Of a DNA stretch of 50,704 nucleotides, positions 26,804 through 35,186 are shown one piece after another. Location of the stretch: the NCBI RefSeq assembly GCF_030646845.1, contig NZ_JAUSLE010000030.1:1-50704 (forward strand), in the 5' to 3' direction. Position 1 is the stretch's first letter. Each line of letters starts with the position of its first letter. The DNA is from Rhodoferax sp. GTDB taxonomy: Bacteria; Pseudomonadota; Gammaproteobacteria; Burkholderiales; Burkholderiaceae_C. Both the position numbers and the translations under genes were made by a program. Below the pieces are notes generated by a model. It saw only the letters and a program-made list of their open reading frames with translations, made no database searches and was not told the origin of the DNA.

Positions 26804-27775
26804 ATGATTAATAAATTCCTGCAACCTTTGTTCGCCCTGAGCCTGTGCGCTGCATCGTCCCTGGCATTGGCCCAGGACGTCTTTCCCTCCAAACCCATCA
26901 AGCTGGTCGTACCCTACGCAGCCGGCGGCCCGGCTGACATGCTGGCCCGCGGCGTCGCGGACAAGCTGGGCCCACGGCTGGGCCAGCCCGTGGTGATCGA
27001 GAACAAGCCCGGCGCTGGCGGTCACACCGGGGCCGAACTGGTAGCCAAGGGGCCGGCCGACGGTTACACGCTGGTGCTGGGCACCATCGCACACAACGGT
27101 GCGGTGAAGCTTTACAAGAACCTGCGCTACGACCCGACCAATGACCTGCAGCCCGTCATTTTGATCGCCGAGAGCCCCAGCGTGCTGCTGGTCAAGCAGG
27201 ATTCGCCGGCCAAATCGGTGGCCGAGCTGCTGGCGCTGGCGCGCAGCCAGCCCGGCAAGCTGACCTATGGCTCGGCCGGCAACGGCTCGGCCATGCACAT
27301 GGCGGCCGAGCTGTTTCGCTATATGACGAAGATCGACTACGTGCACGTGCCCTACCGCGGCGGCGCGCCGGCCATGGCCGATCTGCTCGGCGGCCAGATT
27401 GACCTGCTGTTCGAGAGCCTGGGCACCGCGCACCAGCAGCTCAAGGGCGGCAAGGTACGGGCACTGGCCGTGACCAGCACCACGCGCAACCCAAGCCTGC
27501 CCGATGTGCCAACCGTGGCCGAGGCGGGCGTCGCCGGTTACTCGTCCGTGCCCTGGTACACCATCTCGGTGGCCAGGGGTGTGCCGCCGTCCATCGTCAG
27601 CAAGCTCAATGCCGAGATCAATGCCGTGCTGAAAGCGCCGGATCTGATCCAGCGCTGGGAGCCCCTGGGCGTGCTGGCGCTGGGGGGCAGCGTGGCCGAT
27701 GCGGTCAAACGCAACCAGGCCGAGACGGCCAAGTGGAGTGCCGTGATCGACGCGGCCAACATCAAGCTGGAATGA
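26804..27775 (+). CDS. Bug/TctC-family periplasmic binding protein 2
   Basis: A 323-residue Bug protein, paralogous to the one just upstream. It has a signal peptide with cleavage near ALAQ, then VFPSKPIKLVVPYAAGGPAD, VIENKPGAGGHTGAELVAKG, KLTYGSAGNGSAMH, VPYRGGAPAM and PDVPTVAEAGVAGY. It lies 21 bases after its paralogue, suggesting tandem duplication and divergence. The stop overlaps the flavoprotein gene as ATGA. The ligand is probably an organic acid, possibly the substrate of that flavoprotein. Confidence 0.93.
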   Translation: MINKFLQPLFALSLCAASSLALAQDVFPSKPIKLVVPYAAGGPADMLARGVADKLGPRLGQPVVIENKPGAGGHTGAELVAKGPADGYTLVLGTIAHNGAVKLYKNLRYDPTNDLQPVILIAESPSVLLVKQDSPAKSVAELLALARSQPGKLTYGSAGNGSAMHMAAELFRYMTKIDYVHVPYRGGAPAMADLLGGQIDLLFESLGTAHQQLKGGKVRALAVTSTTRNPSLPDVPTVAEAGVAGYSSVPWYTISVARGVPPSIVSKLNAEINAVLKAPDLIQRWEPLGVLALGGSVADAVKRNQAETAKWSAVIDAANIKLE

Positions 27776-29274
27776 ACGGTCAACACATGCTGCCGCGCAA
27801 GGAAGTTGTGTTCGATGTGGTCGTGGTGGGCGGCGGCGGTGCCGGGTTGGCCGCCGCCATTGAGGCGCGCGCTGCGGGTCGAAGCGTGGTGCTGCTGGAA
27901 AAAAATCCGGAGTTGGGCGGTTCCACCGCGTGGTCAATCGGTTCGGTCAGCGCCACGCAGACGCCGCACCAGCAAAAGCGCGGCATCATCGACAACCCGG
28001 CCGATCACTGGGCCGACATGCCCGGCTTTGCCGGCGATCTGGCTTCACGCGACAACGATGAGTTGCGCAGGATTCTGTGCGACGAGATGCCGGCCACCTT
28101 TCAGTGGCTGCTCGATTCCGGCGTGCGCTTCATGGGGCCGATGCCCGAGCCGCCGCATCGCCAGCCGCGCATGCACAACGTGCTGCCCAACTCGCGCTCC
28201 TTCATCTACCACCTCGGGCGCCGCGCCCATCGTTCCGGCGTAGACATCCGCACCTCCATGCGTGTCACCGCGATCGTGCAGCAGGAGGGTCGCATCACCG
28301 GTGTCGATGCCGAGGGTGACAGCGGGCCCATGCGCTTCACAGCACGTGGTGGCGTGGTGCTGGCGGCCGGTGACTTCACCAACGGTGCCGACTTCAAGGC
28401 GCGCTTCATGGGGCCGCAGGAAGCCAAGGTCGAAGGCGTCAACGTCACCGCCACCGGCGACGGCCAGCGCATGGCCGAGGCACTGGGTGGACGCATCATC
28501 AACGGCGATCTCGCCCTCGGCCCCGAGATCCGTTTCATCGCGCCTGCCACTGAAACACTCATGCGTCGGCTGCCGCCCTGGCGCTGGCTGGCGGTGTTCA
28601 TGGAGTGGTCGCTCGACCACCTGCCGGCGGCCGTGTTGCGGCCGTTCATGATGAAGTTCCTCACGACCGCGCTGGCACCCTCGCCGGCGCTGTTCGAGGC
28701 CGGTGCTCTGTTGGTGAACCAATGCGGCGAGCGCTTTGGCAACGAGCTGGATCGCCCGGCCTGGCGCCTGCCGGACCAGTCCGACAAGGTGGGCTACATC
28801 GTGATCGATCAGGCGCTGGCCCAGCGCTTCTCGGCCTGGCCAGACTTCGTCTCCACCGCGCCCGGCATTGCCTACGCCTACATCCCCGACTACCGCAGCA
28901 ATCGCCCGGATGTGTACACCGAGGCTCCGACGCTGGATGCGTTGGCGACCAAATTGGGCATGAGTGTGCCGGCACTGGCACAGAGTGTTACATCGGCCAG
29001 CGTGCGCTCGTTCGGCAGCGGGCCTTATGTGGCATTGGGTCCCGTGCGCTCGGTCTTCGTGCACAGCGAAGGCGGGCTGGTGGTGGATACGCAGCATCGC
29101 GTTCTGGGCGGGGGTGAGCAACCCTTGCCCGGCCTGTACGCTGCCGGGTCCACCGGCCAGGGCGGCCTGTTGCTCAAGGGCCATGGCCATCACCTGGCCT
29201 GGGCCTTTGTTTCCGGGCGGCGGGCCGGCCGCTTCGCGGCACAGGCCGCCATCGCGCAAGCAACTGCCCGATGA
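27772..29274 (+). CDS. FAD-dependent dehydrogenase (fumarate reductase / ketosteroid-dehydrogenase-like)
   Basis: A 500-residue flavoprotein of the FAD_binding_2 family. The N-terminal FAD site is VVVVGGGGAGLAAAIEA, then LLEKNPELGGSTAWSIGSV. The end has GLYAAGSTGQGGLLLKGHGHHLAWAFVSGRRAG, the usual closing FAD contact. Such enzymes insert or reduce an alpha,beta double bond (fumarate reductase, tricarballylate dehydrogenase, 3-ketosteroid delta-1-dehydrogenase). The ATG at 27772 overlaps the Bug2 stop. No signal peptide is seen, so it is cytoplasmic. It is a second flavoprotein of the type of TcuA found 200 bases downstream, but of a different subgroup. Substrate unknown. Confidence 0.88.
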   Translation: MNGQHMLPRKEVVFDVVVVGGGGAGLAAAIEARAAGRSVVLLEKNPELGGSTAWSIGSVSATQTPHQQKRGIIDNPADHWADMPGFAGDLASRDNDELRRILCDEMPATFQWLLDSGVRFMGPMPEPPHRQPRMHNVLPNSRSFIYHLGRRAHRSGVDIRTSMRVTAIVQQEGRITGVDAEGDSGPMRFTARGGVVLAAGDFTNGADFKARFMGPQEAKVEGVNVTATGDGQRMAEALGGRIINGDLALGPEIRFIAPATETLMRRLPPWRWLAVFMEWSLDHLPAAVLRPFMMKFLTTALAPSPALFEAGALLVNQCGERFGNELDRPAWRLPDQSDKVGYIVIDQALAQRFSAWPDFVSTAPGIAYAYIPDYRSNRPDVYTEAPTLDALATKLGMSVPALAQSVTSASVRSFGSGPYVALGPVRSVFVHSEGGLVVDTQHRVLGGGEQPLPGLYAAGSTGQGGLLLKGHGHHLAWAFVSGRRAGRFAAQAAIAQATAR

Positions 29275-29293
29275 TGTCCGGCGTCGTCGGGTC

Positions 29294-29310
29294 CATCACG
29301 ATCTGTGATG
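29294..29310. promoter_or_regulatory. 17-bp palindrome, putative operator 2 (upstream of tcuA)
   Basis: CATCACGATCTGTGATG repeats the outer halves of the palindrome at 13772-13788 (CATCACGA and GTGATG), with changes only in the centre, and is likewise followed by CCCATG. TGCCGGGA occurs downstream of both sites. It lies in the 197-base gap between the flavoprotein gene and tcuA, 160 bases before the tcuA start. The same position relative to a gene and the same sequence argue for one shared regulator. Confidence 0.6.
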
Positions 29311-29428
29311 ACCCCATGTCGCGGCTCTCCTGCCGGGAAGAGACGAAAGTCACTACAGTCGTGCATCGCCAAATCAGAAGCAGGCCGTGGTTTGTCTGTT
29401 CATGAAATACGCACCTCGTGTGCATGCG

Positions 29429-29451
29429 GGGGCAGGGTTGAAGCCTGCCCC
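29429..29451 (+). other. Strong hairpin in the tcuA leader
   Basis: GGGGCAGG, a 7-base loop and CCTGCCCC form a perfect 8-bp stem ending 20 bases before the tcuA ATG and just upstream of its GGAG ribosome-binding site. No T-run follows, so it is unlikely to be an ordinary terminator of the preceding gene. It may affect tcuA leader stability or translation. Confidence 0.6.
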
Positions 29452-29471
29452 GTTGATGGAGTTTCTTCGCG

Positions 29472-30878
29472 ATGATTGATGTTCTTGTCATTGGTGGCGG
29501 CAATGCGGCCTTGTGTGCCGCGCTGATGGCGCGTGAGGCCGGGGCCAGTGTGCTGCTGCTGGAAGCGGCGCCGCGTGAGTGGCGTGGCGGAAATTCCGCT
29601 CATACCCGCAACCTGCGCTGCATGCACGATGCGCCGCAGGATGTGCTGACGGACGCCTACCCGGAAGAAGAGTTCTGGCAGGACCTGCTCAAGGTCACGG
29701 GCGGCCAGACCAGTGAACCGCTGGCGCGCCTGGCGATCCGCGAGTCGTCACATTGCCGCGACTGGATGCGTCAGCATGGCGTGCATTTCCAGCCTTCCCT
29801 GTCCGGCACGCTGCACCTGTCGCGCACCAACGCCTTTTTCATGGGCGGCGGCAAGGCGCTGGTCAACGCCTACTACCGCAGCGCGGAGAAGCTGGGGGTG
29901 CAGATCCGCTACAGCGCGCCGGTGGATCGGCTCGAACTCGAGGATGGCCGCTTCGTCGCCGCCTTTGTGGGTGGCGAGCGCATCACGGCCAAAGCCTGCG
30001 TGCTCGCCGCTGGTGGCTTCGAGTCCAACCGAGACTGGATGCGCGAGGCCTGGGGCCAGAACGAACGCGGCGAGTGGCCGTCCGACAACTTCCTGATTCG
30101 CGGCACGCGCTTCAACCAGGGCGTGCTGCTCAAGCACCTGCTGGACGCGGGCGCGGATGCGATTGGCGACCCGACGCAGGCCCACATGGTGGCCATCGAC
30201 GCCCGCGCGCCGCTGTACGACGGCGGCATCTGCACCCGGATCGACTGTGTGTCCCTGGGCGTGGTGGTCAACCGCGAGGCGCGGCGCTTCTACGATGAGG
30301 GCGAAGACTTCTGGCCCAAGCGCTATGCGATCTGGGGTCGCCTGGTGGCGCAGCAGCCGGGTCAGGTGGGCTACTCGATCATCGATGCCAAGGCCATCGG
30401 ACGCTTTATGCCGCCGGTGTTTCCGGGCGTCCAGGCCGACAGCCTGCCCGAACTTGCTCGCAAGCTCGGCCTGGATGAGACCATCTTCATGCAGACGATG
30501 AACGACTACAACGCCGCCTGCCGTGTCGGCACCTTTGACCACACCGTACTGGACGACTGCGCGACCGAGGCCTTGAGTCCCGCCAAAACGCATTGGGCCC
30601 GGCCCATCGACACCGCACCGTTCTATGGCTACGCCCTCAAGCCAGGCGTGACATTCACATACCTGGGTCTGAAGACCGATGAGACCGCCGCCGTGCGCTT
30701 TGGAGGCGTGCCCAGTGATAACCTGTTTGTGGCAGGCGAAATGATGGCGGGCAACGTGCTTGGCAAGGGCTACACCGCCGGTGTCGGCATGTCGATTGGC
30801 ACAGCTTTTGGCCGTATAGCCGGTACGCAGTCTGCGCGAGCAGCTATGAAATCAGGAGCAATTCGTGCAGCAGCTTGA
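29472..30878 (+). CDS. tcuA: FAD-dependent tricarballylate dehydrogenase TcuA
   Basis: TcuA (468 residues) oxidises tricarballylate to cis-aconitate in Salmonella, passing electrons to TcuB. The sequence opens [20 protein letters not shown], the FAD fold, with the TcuA blocks [59 protein letters not shown] and [11 protein letters not shown]. The C-terminal FAD contact is [23 protein letters not shown]. The start has GGAG 10 bases upstream. Its last 20 or so residues (after FGRIAG) are encoded by a dispersed repeat and look like a tail added to the family's usual end. The gene overlaps tcuB by 14 bases. A related acid such as citrate or aconitate is also possible as substrate. Confidence 0.93.
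   Translation: MIDVLVIGGGNAALCAALMAREAGASVLLLEAAPREWRGGNSAHTRNLRCMHDAPQDVLTDAYPEEEFWQDLLKVTGGQTSEPLARLAIRESSHCRDWMRQHGVHFQPSLSGTLHLSRTNAFFMGGGKALVNAYYRSAEKLGVQIRYSAPVDRLELEDGRFVAAFVGGERITAKACVLAAGGFESNRDWMREAWGQNERGEWPSDNFLIRGTRFNQGVLLKHLLDAGADAIGDPTQAHMVAIDARAPLYDGGICTRIDCVSLGVVVNREARRFYDEGEDFWPKRYAIWGRLVAQQPGQVGYSIIDAKAIGRFMPPVFPGVQADSLPELARKLGLDETIFMQTMNDYNAACRVGTFDHTVLDDCATEALSPAKTHWARPIDTAPFYGYALKPGVTFTYLGLKTDETAAVRFGGVPSDNLFVAGEMMAGNVLGKGYTAGVGMSIGTAFGRIAGTQSARAAMKSGAIRAAA
30805..30862 (-). repeat. Dispersed ~57-nt repeat, copy C, tcuA/tcuB junction
   Basis: Read on the minus strand it gives ATTGCTCCTGATTTC, ATAGCTGCTCGCGCAG, CCGGCTA and CGGCCAAAAG, the same skeleton as the other copies, one base longer. 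It is antisense to tcuA and encodes the end of TcuA. It also carries the AGGAG that serves as the tcuB ribosome-binding site, 7 bases before the tcuB GTG. So the element seems to have become part of both genes. Confidence 0.75.
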
Positions 30879-32064
30879 TCAGAAAAGCAGGTCGACGCCG
30901 CTGGAGGCTTTGACCCGCGATGCCCGCGCCCTGGCCAATGGCGATACCGTGCTGAGTGCGCCCGAGGCGGAGGTGGCGCGGCAGCTGCAAATCTGCAATG
31001 CCTGCCGCTACTGCGAAGGCTTCTGTGCCGTCTTTCCGGCCATGACGCGCCGGCTTGAGTTTGGCAAAGCCGACATTCACTACCTCGCCAATCTGTGCCA
31101 CAACTGCGGTGCCTGCCTGCATGCTTGCCAGTACGCACCACCGCACGAGTTCGCCGTCAACGTGCCACAGGCCATGGCGCAGGTGCGGGTGCAGACTTAT
31201 GTCGACTACGCCTGGCCGCCGGCGCTCGGTGCGCTTTACCAGCGCAATGGTCTGACGCTGTCGCTGGCACTGGCGGCCGGGCTGGCGATTTTTCTGTTGC
31301 TGGCGCTGGCCTTGAATGGCACGCTGTGGGGCGGTGACTTGCGCGGGAACTTCTACAACGTGTTTCCGCACAACCTGCTGGTCGGCCTGTTCGCGCCGGT
31401 GTTTTTATTTGCCGTGCTGGCCCTGGGTCTGGGAGTACGGCGTTTTTGGCGCGAGGTGACGCCGGCCACCACCGGTGCGCCGGTCAGCGGCCCGGCCGCT
31501 GCCGAGGCGACTTCGGACGTGCTGCGCTTGAAGTACCTCGACGGCGGCCATGGCGAGGGCTGCCACAACGCGGACGACGAATACACACTGGCACGCCGGC
31601 GGGCGCATCACCTGACCTTCTACGGCTTCATGCTGTGCTTTGCCGCTACCAGTGTCGCTACGGTCTACCACTATGCGTTCGGCTGGACTGCCCCCTACGA
31701 TTTGCCAAGTTTGCCCAAATTGCTGGGCGTCGCCGGAGGCCTGAGTTTGCTGATGGGTACTGCCGGCTTGTTCAAGCTCAACTTGCAGCGCCATCCCCTG
31801 CAGGGCGATGCGTCACAAAAACCAATGGACCGGGGCTTCATCGCGCTGCTGTTCTTCGCGAGCCTGACCGGCCTGGCCTTGTGGCTGGCGCGCGGCTCAG
31901 TGGCGCTGCCCAGTTTGCTGGCGGTGCATCTGGGCGTGGTGATGGCGCTGTTTGCGACGTTGCCTTACGGCAAGTTTGCCCATGGTATCTTCCGCAGCGC
32001 TGCATTGCTGCGCCATGCGGTGGAAAAGCGCCAACCCGACCGGCTCGGTCTGGGCGCGGATTGA
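30865..32064 (+). CDS. tcuB: Tricarballylate utilization protein TcuB (CitB-like Fe-S membrane protein)
   Basis: TcuB (399 residues) takes electrons from the reduced flavin of TcuA to the quinone pool. Two 4Fe-4S clusters are ligated by Cys44/47/50/54 ([11 protein letters not shown]) and Cys78/81/84/88 ([11 protein letters not shown]). These are followed by a membrane domain with about six hydrophobic segments and several His that could bind heme or quinone. The start is the GTG at 30865, 14 bases inside tcuA, with AGGAG 7 bases before it. No tcuC (MFS carrier) follows; a Bug binding protein is found instead. Confidence 0.94.
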   Translation: MQQLDQKSRSTPLEALTRDARALANGDTVLSAPEAEVARQLQICNACRYCEGFCAVFPAMTRRLEFGKADIHYLANLCHNCGACLHACQYAPPHEFAVNVPQAMAQVRVQTYVDYAWPPALGALYQRNGLTLSLALAAGLAIFLLLALALNGTLWGGDLRGNFYNVFPHNLLVGLFAPVFLFAVLALGLGVRRFWREVTPATTGAPVSGPAAAEATSDVLRLKYLDGGHGEGCHNADDEYTLARRRAHHLTFYGFMLCFAATSVATVYHYAFGWTAPYDLPSLPKLLGVAGGLSLLMGTAGLFKLNLQRHPLQGDASQKPMDRGFIALLFFASLTGLALWLARGSVALPSLLAVHLGVVMALFATLPYGKFAHGIFRSAALLRHAVEKRQPDRLGLGAD

Positions 32065-32108
32065 GCGTCGGGCGCAGTGAAAACTCTCAACACCAACTTT
32101 CAGGAACC

Positions 32109-33086
32109 ATGATGAAGAAACGCAATTTGCTTCAGATCTGTGCTGCACTGGCCTGGCTGTTACCTGTCTTGGGTGTGCACGCACAAGACTTCCCGCCAAA
32201 GAAGCCGGTGGCCTTGGTGGTGGGCTTTGCCGCCGGCGGCGCTGCCGACACGGCGGCCCGCATCATTGCCAAGAAACTGGCCGAGAACGTGGGCCAGTCG
32301 GTGGTGGTGGATAACCGGGCCGGGGCGGGCGGCAACATCGCCCACCAGTACGTCGCCAATGCTGCGTCGGATGGCTCGGTGCTGCTGTTTGGCTCCGTTG
32401 GCCCGCTGACGATCGCGCCGCACATGATGAAGCTGCCCTACGATCCGGTGCGCGACCTCGCCCCCCTCACTATGGGGGTGAACGTCCCGAACGTGCTGGT
32501 GGTGCACCCCGGCGTCAATGTGAAAACGCTCGCGGAGTTCATTGCACTGGCCAAGAAGAAGCCTGGCACCCTCGACTTCGCCTCAACCGGGGCGGGCTCG
32601 GCATCGCATCTGGCCGGTGAACTGTTCAATATTCAGGCGGGCATCGATACCGTGCACATTCCCTATAAAGGCGGAGCGCCAGCGATGCAGGACTTGCTGG
32701 GCGGGCGCGTGGCTGCGTATTACTCCACGCCGTCCACCGCTGGGCCTTTCATCGAGTCGGGCAAGCTGATTCCTCTGGCTACCACCGGCCTCACCCGCCC
32801 GGCCTTCATGCCCAATGTGCCCACGATCGCGGAATCGGGATTTCCGGGCTTCAACGCGACCAACTGGTACGCTTTCGTCGCCCCGGGCAAGACGCCCACG
32901 CCCTTGCTGGACCGTTGGAACCTGGAGTTGGTGAAAGTGCTGAATACACCCGATGTGCGAGACCAGCTCCTCAAGCACGGCTTGACGCCCATGCCCGGGA
33001 CTCGTGACGAGCTGGCCCGCTACATGGCCAGTGAGACCGCTACCTGGGGGCGCGTGATCAGGGAGCGCAAGATCACGGCGGATTGA
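32109..33086 (+). CDS. Bug/TctC-family periplasmic binding protein 3 (linked to tcuAB)
   Basis: A 325-residue Bug protein with signal peptide (hydrophobic LLQICAALAWLLPVLGVHA, cut near HAQ), then DFPPKKPVALVVGFAAGGAADT, VVDNRAGAGGN, TLDFASTGAGSASH, IPYKGGAPAMQ and PNVPTIAESGFPGF. It is more distant from the two tandem Bug proteins than they are from each other. ATG 32109 or 32112 may be the start, both close behind AGGAA. It sits 44 bases after tcuB and probably delivers the TcuA substrate, although no TctA/TctB membrane carrier is in the window. Its 3' end overlaps the convergent Nudix gene by 14 bases. Confidence 0.93.
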   Translation: MMKKRNLLQICAALAWLLPVLGVHAQDFPPKKPVALVVGFAAGGAADTAARIIAKKLAENVGQSVVVDNRAGAGGNIAHQYVANAASDGSVLLFGSVGPLTIAPHMMKLPYDPVRDLAPLTMGVNVPNVLVVHPGVNVKTLAEFIALAKKKPGTLDFASTGAGSASHLAGELFNIQAGIDTVHIPYKGGAPAMQDLLGGRVAAYYSTPSTAGPFIESGKLIPLATTGLTRPAFMPNVPTIAESGFPGFNATNWYAFVAPGKTPTPLLDRWNLELVKVLNTPDVRDQLLKHGLTPMPGTRDELARYMASETATWGRVIRERKITAD

Positions 33087-33567
33087 GTTCCGCGCCCAAC
33101 ACCGAGGGATCGGTATAGACCAGGTCCAGCGCAAAGCGTTGCCCGCGCAGGTGATCCTCCATGCAGCGCAGCAGCAGCGGGCTGCGATGCCGGGCGGCGC
33201 TGGCGCGGATTTCGTCAGGTGACAGCCACAGGGTACGCACGATGCCCGTGTCCAGTGTGCGGCCAACCACGACATCCCCCAGTGTTCCGCAAAAGGCAAA
33301 GCGCAGGTAGGTGATGTCTTCGCCAGTCGACGCACGCTGCAGGCGCGACAGGTAGACGCCGACCAGTGCAGTCGGCGTGAAAATATGGGTCGTCTCTTCC
33401 AGTGCCTCACGGGCACAGCCCTGTATTGGTGACTCCCCGGGGTCCAGATGCCCGGCGGGGTTGTTAAGCCGCAGGCCTTCAGGTGTATGTTCTTCCACCA
33501 GGAGGAACTTCCCGTTTTGCTCAATGATCGCCGCCACCGTGACGCTTGGTTTCCATCGTGTGTCCAT
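33073..33567 (-). CDS. Nudix hydrolase, NudJ-like
   Basis: A 164-residue Nudix pyrophosphohydrolase. The Nudix box GHLDPGESPIQGCAREALEE keeps G-x5-E-x7-R-E-x2-EE, with Thr at the usual late Gly position. The N-terminus MDTRWKPSVTVAAIIEQNGKFLLVEE and the mid-part resemble NudJ (HMP-PP and nucleoside di/triphosphate phosphatase), which in many proteobacteria is next to the tRNA thiolase mnmA; here mnmA is 20 kb away. It converges on the Bug3 gene with a 14-base overlap and is divergent from pntAA across 144 bases. It is probably a cytosolic house-cleaning enzyme. Confidence 0.88.
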   Translation of the reverse strand: MDTRWKPSVTVAAIIEQNGKFLLVEEHTPEGLRLNNPAGHLDPGESPIQGCAREALEETTHIFTPTALVGVYLSRLQRASTGEDITYLRFAFCGTLGDVVVGRTLDTGIVRTLWLSPDEIRASAARHRSPLLLRCMEDHLRGQRFALDLVYTDPSVLGAELNPP

Positions 33568-33711
33568 GCCGGATTATGCGCAGGCGACGCGACCGACACC
33601 TCTCTGACAACAAAGCGACAGGCACGGTTGGCCCCGTCCAGAAAGTGCAGGAAACTCATGTAAGCTTGGGGACAGGTTGAATTTAACCAATAATTTAAGA
33701 GGAGTCGCCCC

Positions 33712-34839
33712 ATGTTGATTGGCGTACCTGCTGAAACCACAGCGGGAGAAACCCGTGTTGCCGTGACCCCCGAAACGGTCAAAAAACTAAAAAGCCAAGG
33801 CCATACGATTCGCATCCAGTCGGGTGCCGGTGTCGCGGCCAGCGTGCCGGATGATGCCTACACCGCAGTCGGTGCTGAAATCAGCGATGCCGCAGGGGCG
33901 CTCAATTGTGAACTGGTCCTCAAAGTGCGCAGTCCGTCGGACGATGAGGCGCAGATGATGAAGCCAGGCGCCTGTCTGGTCGGCATGCTCAATCCCTTCG
34001 ATGCGGCAGGTCTGCAGCGACTGGCCAATGCGCAATTGACAGGCTTTGCACTGGAGGCAGCACCGCGCACCTCCCGCGCCCAGAGCATGGATGTGCTGTC
34101 GAGTCAGGCCAATATTGCCGGCTACAAAGCCGTGATCATTGCAGCCGACAAATACCAGCGATTCTTCCCCATGCTGATGACGGCTGCCGGTACGGTGAAA
34201 GCGGCCCGCGTCGTCATTCTGGGCGTGGGTGTGGCGGGCCTGCAGGCCATTGCCACCGCCAAGCGGCTGGGTGCCGTGATTGAAGCCTCGGACGTGCGTC
34301 CCAGCGTGAAAGAGCAGGTCGAGTCGCTGGGCGGCAAGTTCATCGATGTGTCGTACGACACACCGGAAGAAAAAGAAGCCGCGGTCGGCGTGGGCGGCTA
34401 TGCCAAACCCATGCCGCAAAGCTGGCTGGACCGCCAGAAGATTGAAGTCGCCAAGCGCGTGGCCATGGCCGATATCGTGATCAGCACAGCGCTGATTCCT
34501 GGCCGCCCGGCGCCCACCTTGATCACTGAAGACATGGTCAAAAGCATGAAGCCGGGCTCGGTGATTGTCGATATTGCGGCGGGCAAGGGCCCCAGCGGCG
34601 GCGGCAATTGCCCGCTGTCCGAGGCGGACAGGACGGTGGTCAAGTATGGCGTTACCCTGGTCGGCGAAACCAATCTGCCGGCTCTGGTTGCGGCCGACGC
34701 CTCGTCGCTTTACGCGCGAAACATCCTCGACTTTCTGAAGCTGATCATCACCAAAGAAGGTGCGTTGAATGTCGACATGAACGATGACATCGTAGCCGCC
34801 TGCCTGATGACCCAGGGTGGCGAAGTCAAACGCAAATGA
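33712..34839 (+). CDS. pntAA: NAD(P) transhydrogenase subunit alpha 1 (domain I)
   Basis: A 375-residue soluble NAD(H)-binding component of proton-translocating transhydrogenase, which makes NADPH from NADH using the proton gradient. Seen are MLIGVPAETTAGETRVAVTP, the MLNPFDAAGLQRL block, RAQSMDVLSSQANIAGYKAV, the dinucleotide fold VVILGVGVAGLQAIATAKRLGA and GSVIVDIAAGKGPSGGG. As in Rhodospirillum rubrum, the alpha part is split into two genes rather than one as in E. coli. GAGGAG stands 9 bases before the ATG. First gene of the pntAA-pntAB-pntB operon; the 144-base upstream region is AT-richer and should hold the promoter. Confidence 0.97.
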   Translation: MLIGVPAETTAGETRVAVTPETVKKLKSQGHTIRIQSGAGVAASVPDDAYTAVGAEISDAAGALNCELVLKVRSPSDDEAQMMKPGACLVGMLNPFDAAGLQRLANAQLTGFALEAAPRTSRAQSMDVLSSQANIAGYKAVIIAADKYQRFFPMLMTAAGTVKAARVVILGVGVAGLQAIATAKRLGAVIEASDVRPSVKEQVESLGGKFIDVSYDTPEEKEAAVGVGGYAKPMPQSWLDRQKIEVAKRVAMADIVISTALIPGRPAPTLITEDMVKSMKPGSVIVDIAAGKGPSGGGNCPLSEADRTVVKYGVTLVGETNLPALVAADASSLYARNILDFLKLIITKEGALNVDMNDDIVAACLMTQGGEVKRK

Positions 34840-34865
34840 GTCAGCCCAAGTAGGAATCAAACATC

Positions 34866-35186
34866 ATGGATATTCTGTCTCCCACGATCACCAACCTGAT
34901 CATCTTCGTGCTGGCCATCTACGTGGGTTACCACGTGGTCTGGACCGTGACACCAGCGCTGCACACGCCCCTGATGGCGGTGACCAACGCCATTTCCGCC
35001 ATTGTGATTGTGGGCGCGATGCTCGCCGCCGCATTGACTGAAACCACATTGGGCAAAAGCATGGGCGTGTTGGCGGTGGCCCTGGCCGCTGTCAACGTGA
35101 TTGGTGGCTTCATGGTCACGCGACGCATGCTGGAAATGTTCAAGAAGAAGGACAAGAAGGTTGCTGTGAAGGAGGGCTCCAAATGA
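34866..35186 (+). CDS. pntAB: NAD(P) transhydrogenase subunit alpha 2 (membrane)
   Basis: A 106-residue integral membrane subunit with three hydrophobic segments: IITNLIIFVLAIYVGYHVVW, then MAVTNAISAIVIVGAML and a third around MGVLAVALAAVNVIGGFMVTRRM. It ends in the Lys-rich tail FKKKDKKVAVKEGSK. It forms, with the PntB membrane domain, the proton channel. It lies 26 bases after pntAA and overlaps pntB by ATGA. Confidence 0.96.
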   Translation: MDILSPTITNLIIFVLAIYVGYHVVWTVTPALHTPLMAVTNAISAIVIVGAMLAAALTETTLGKSMGVLAVALAAVNVIGGFMVTRRMLEMFKKKDKKVAVKEGSK

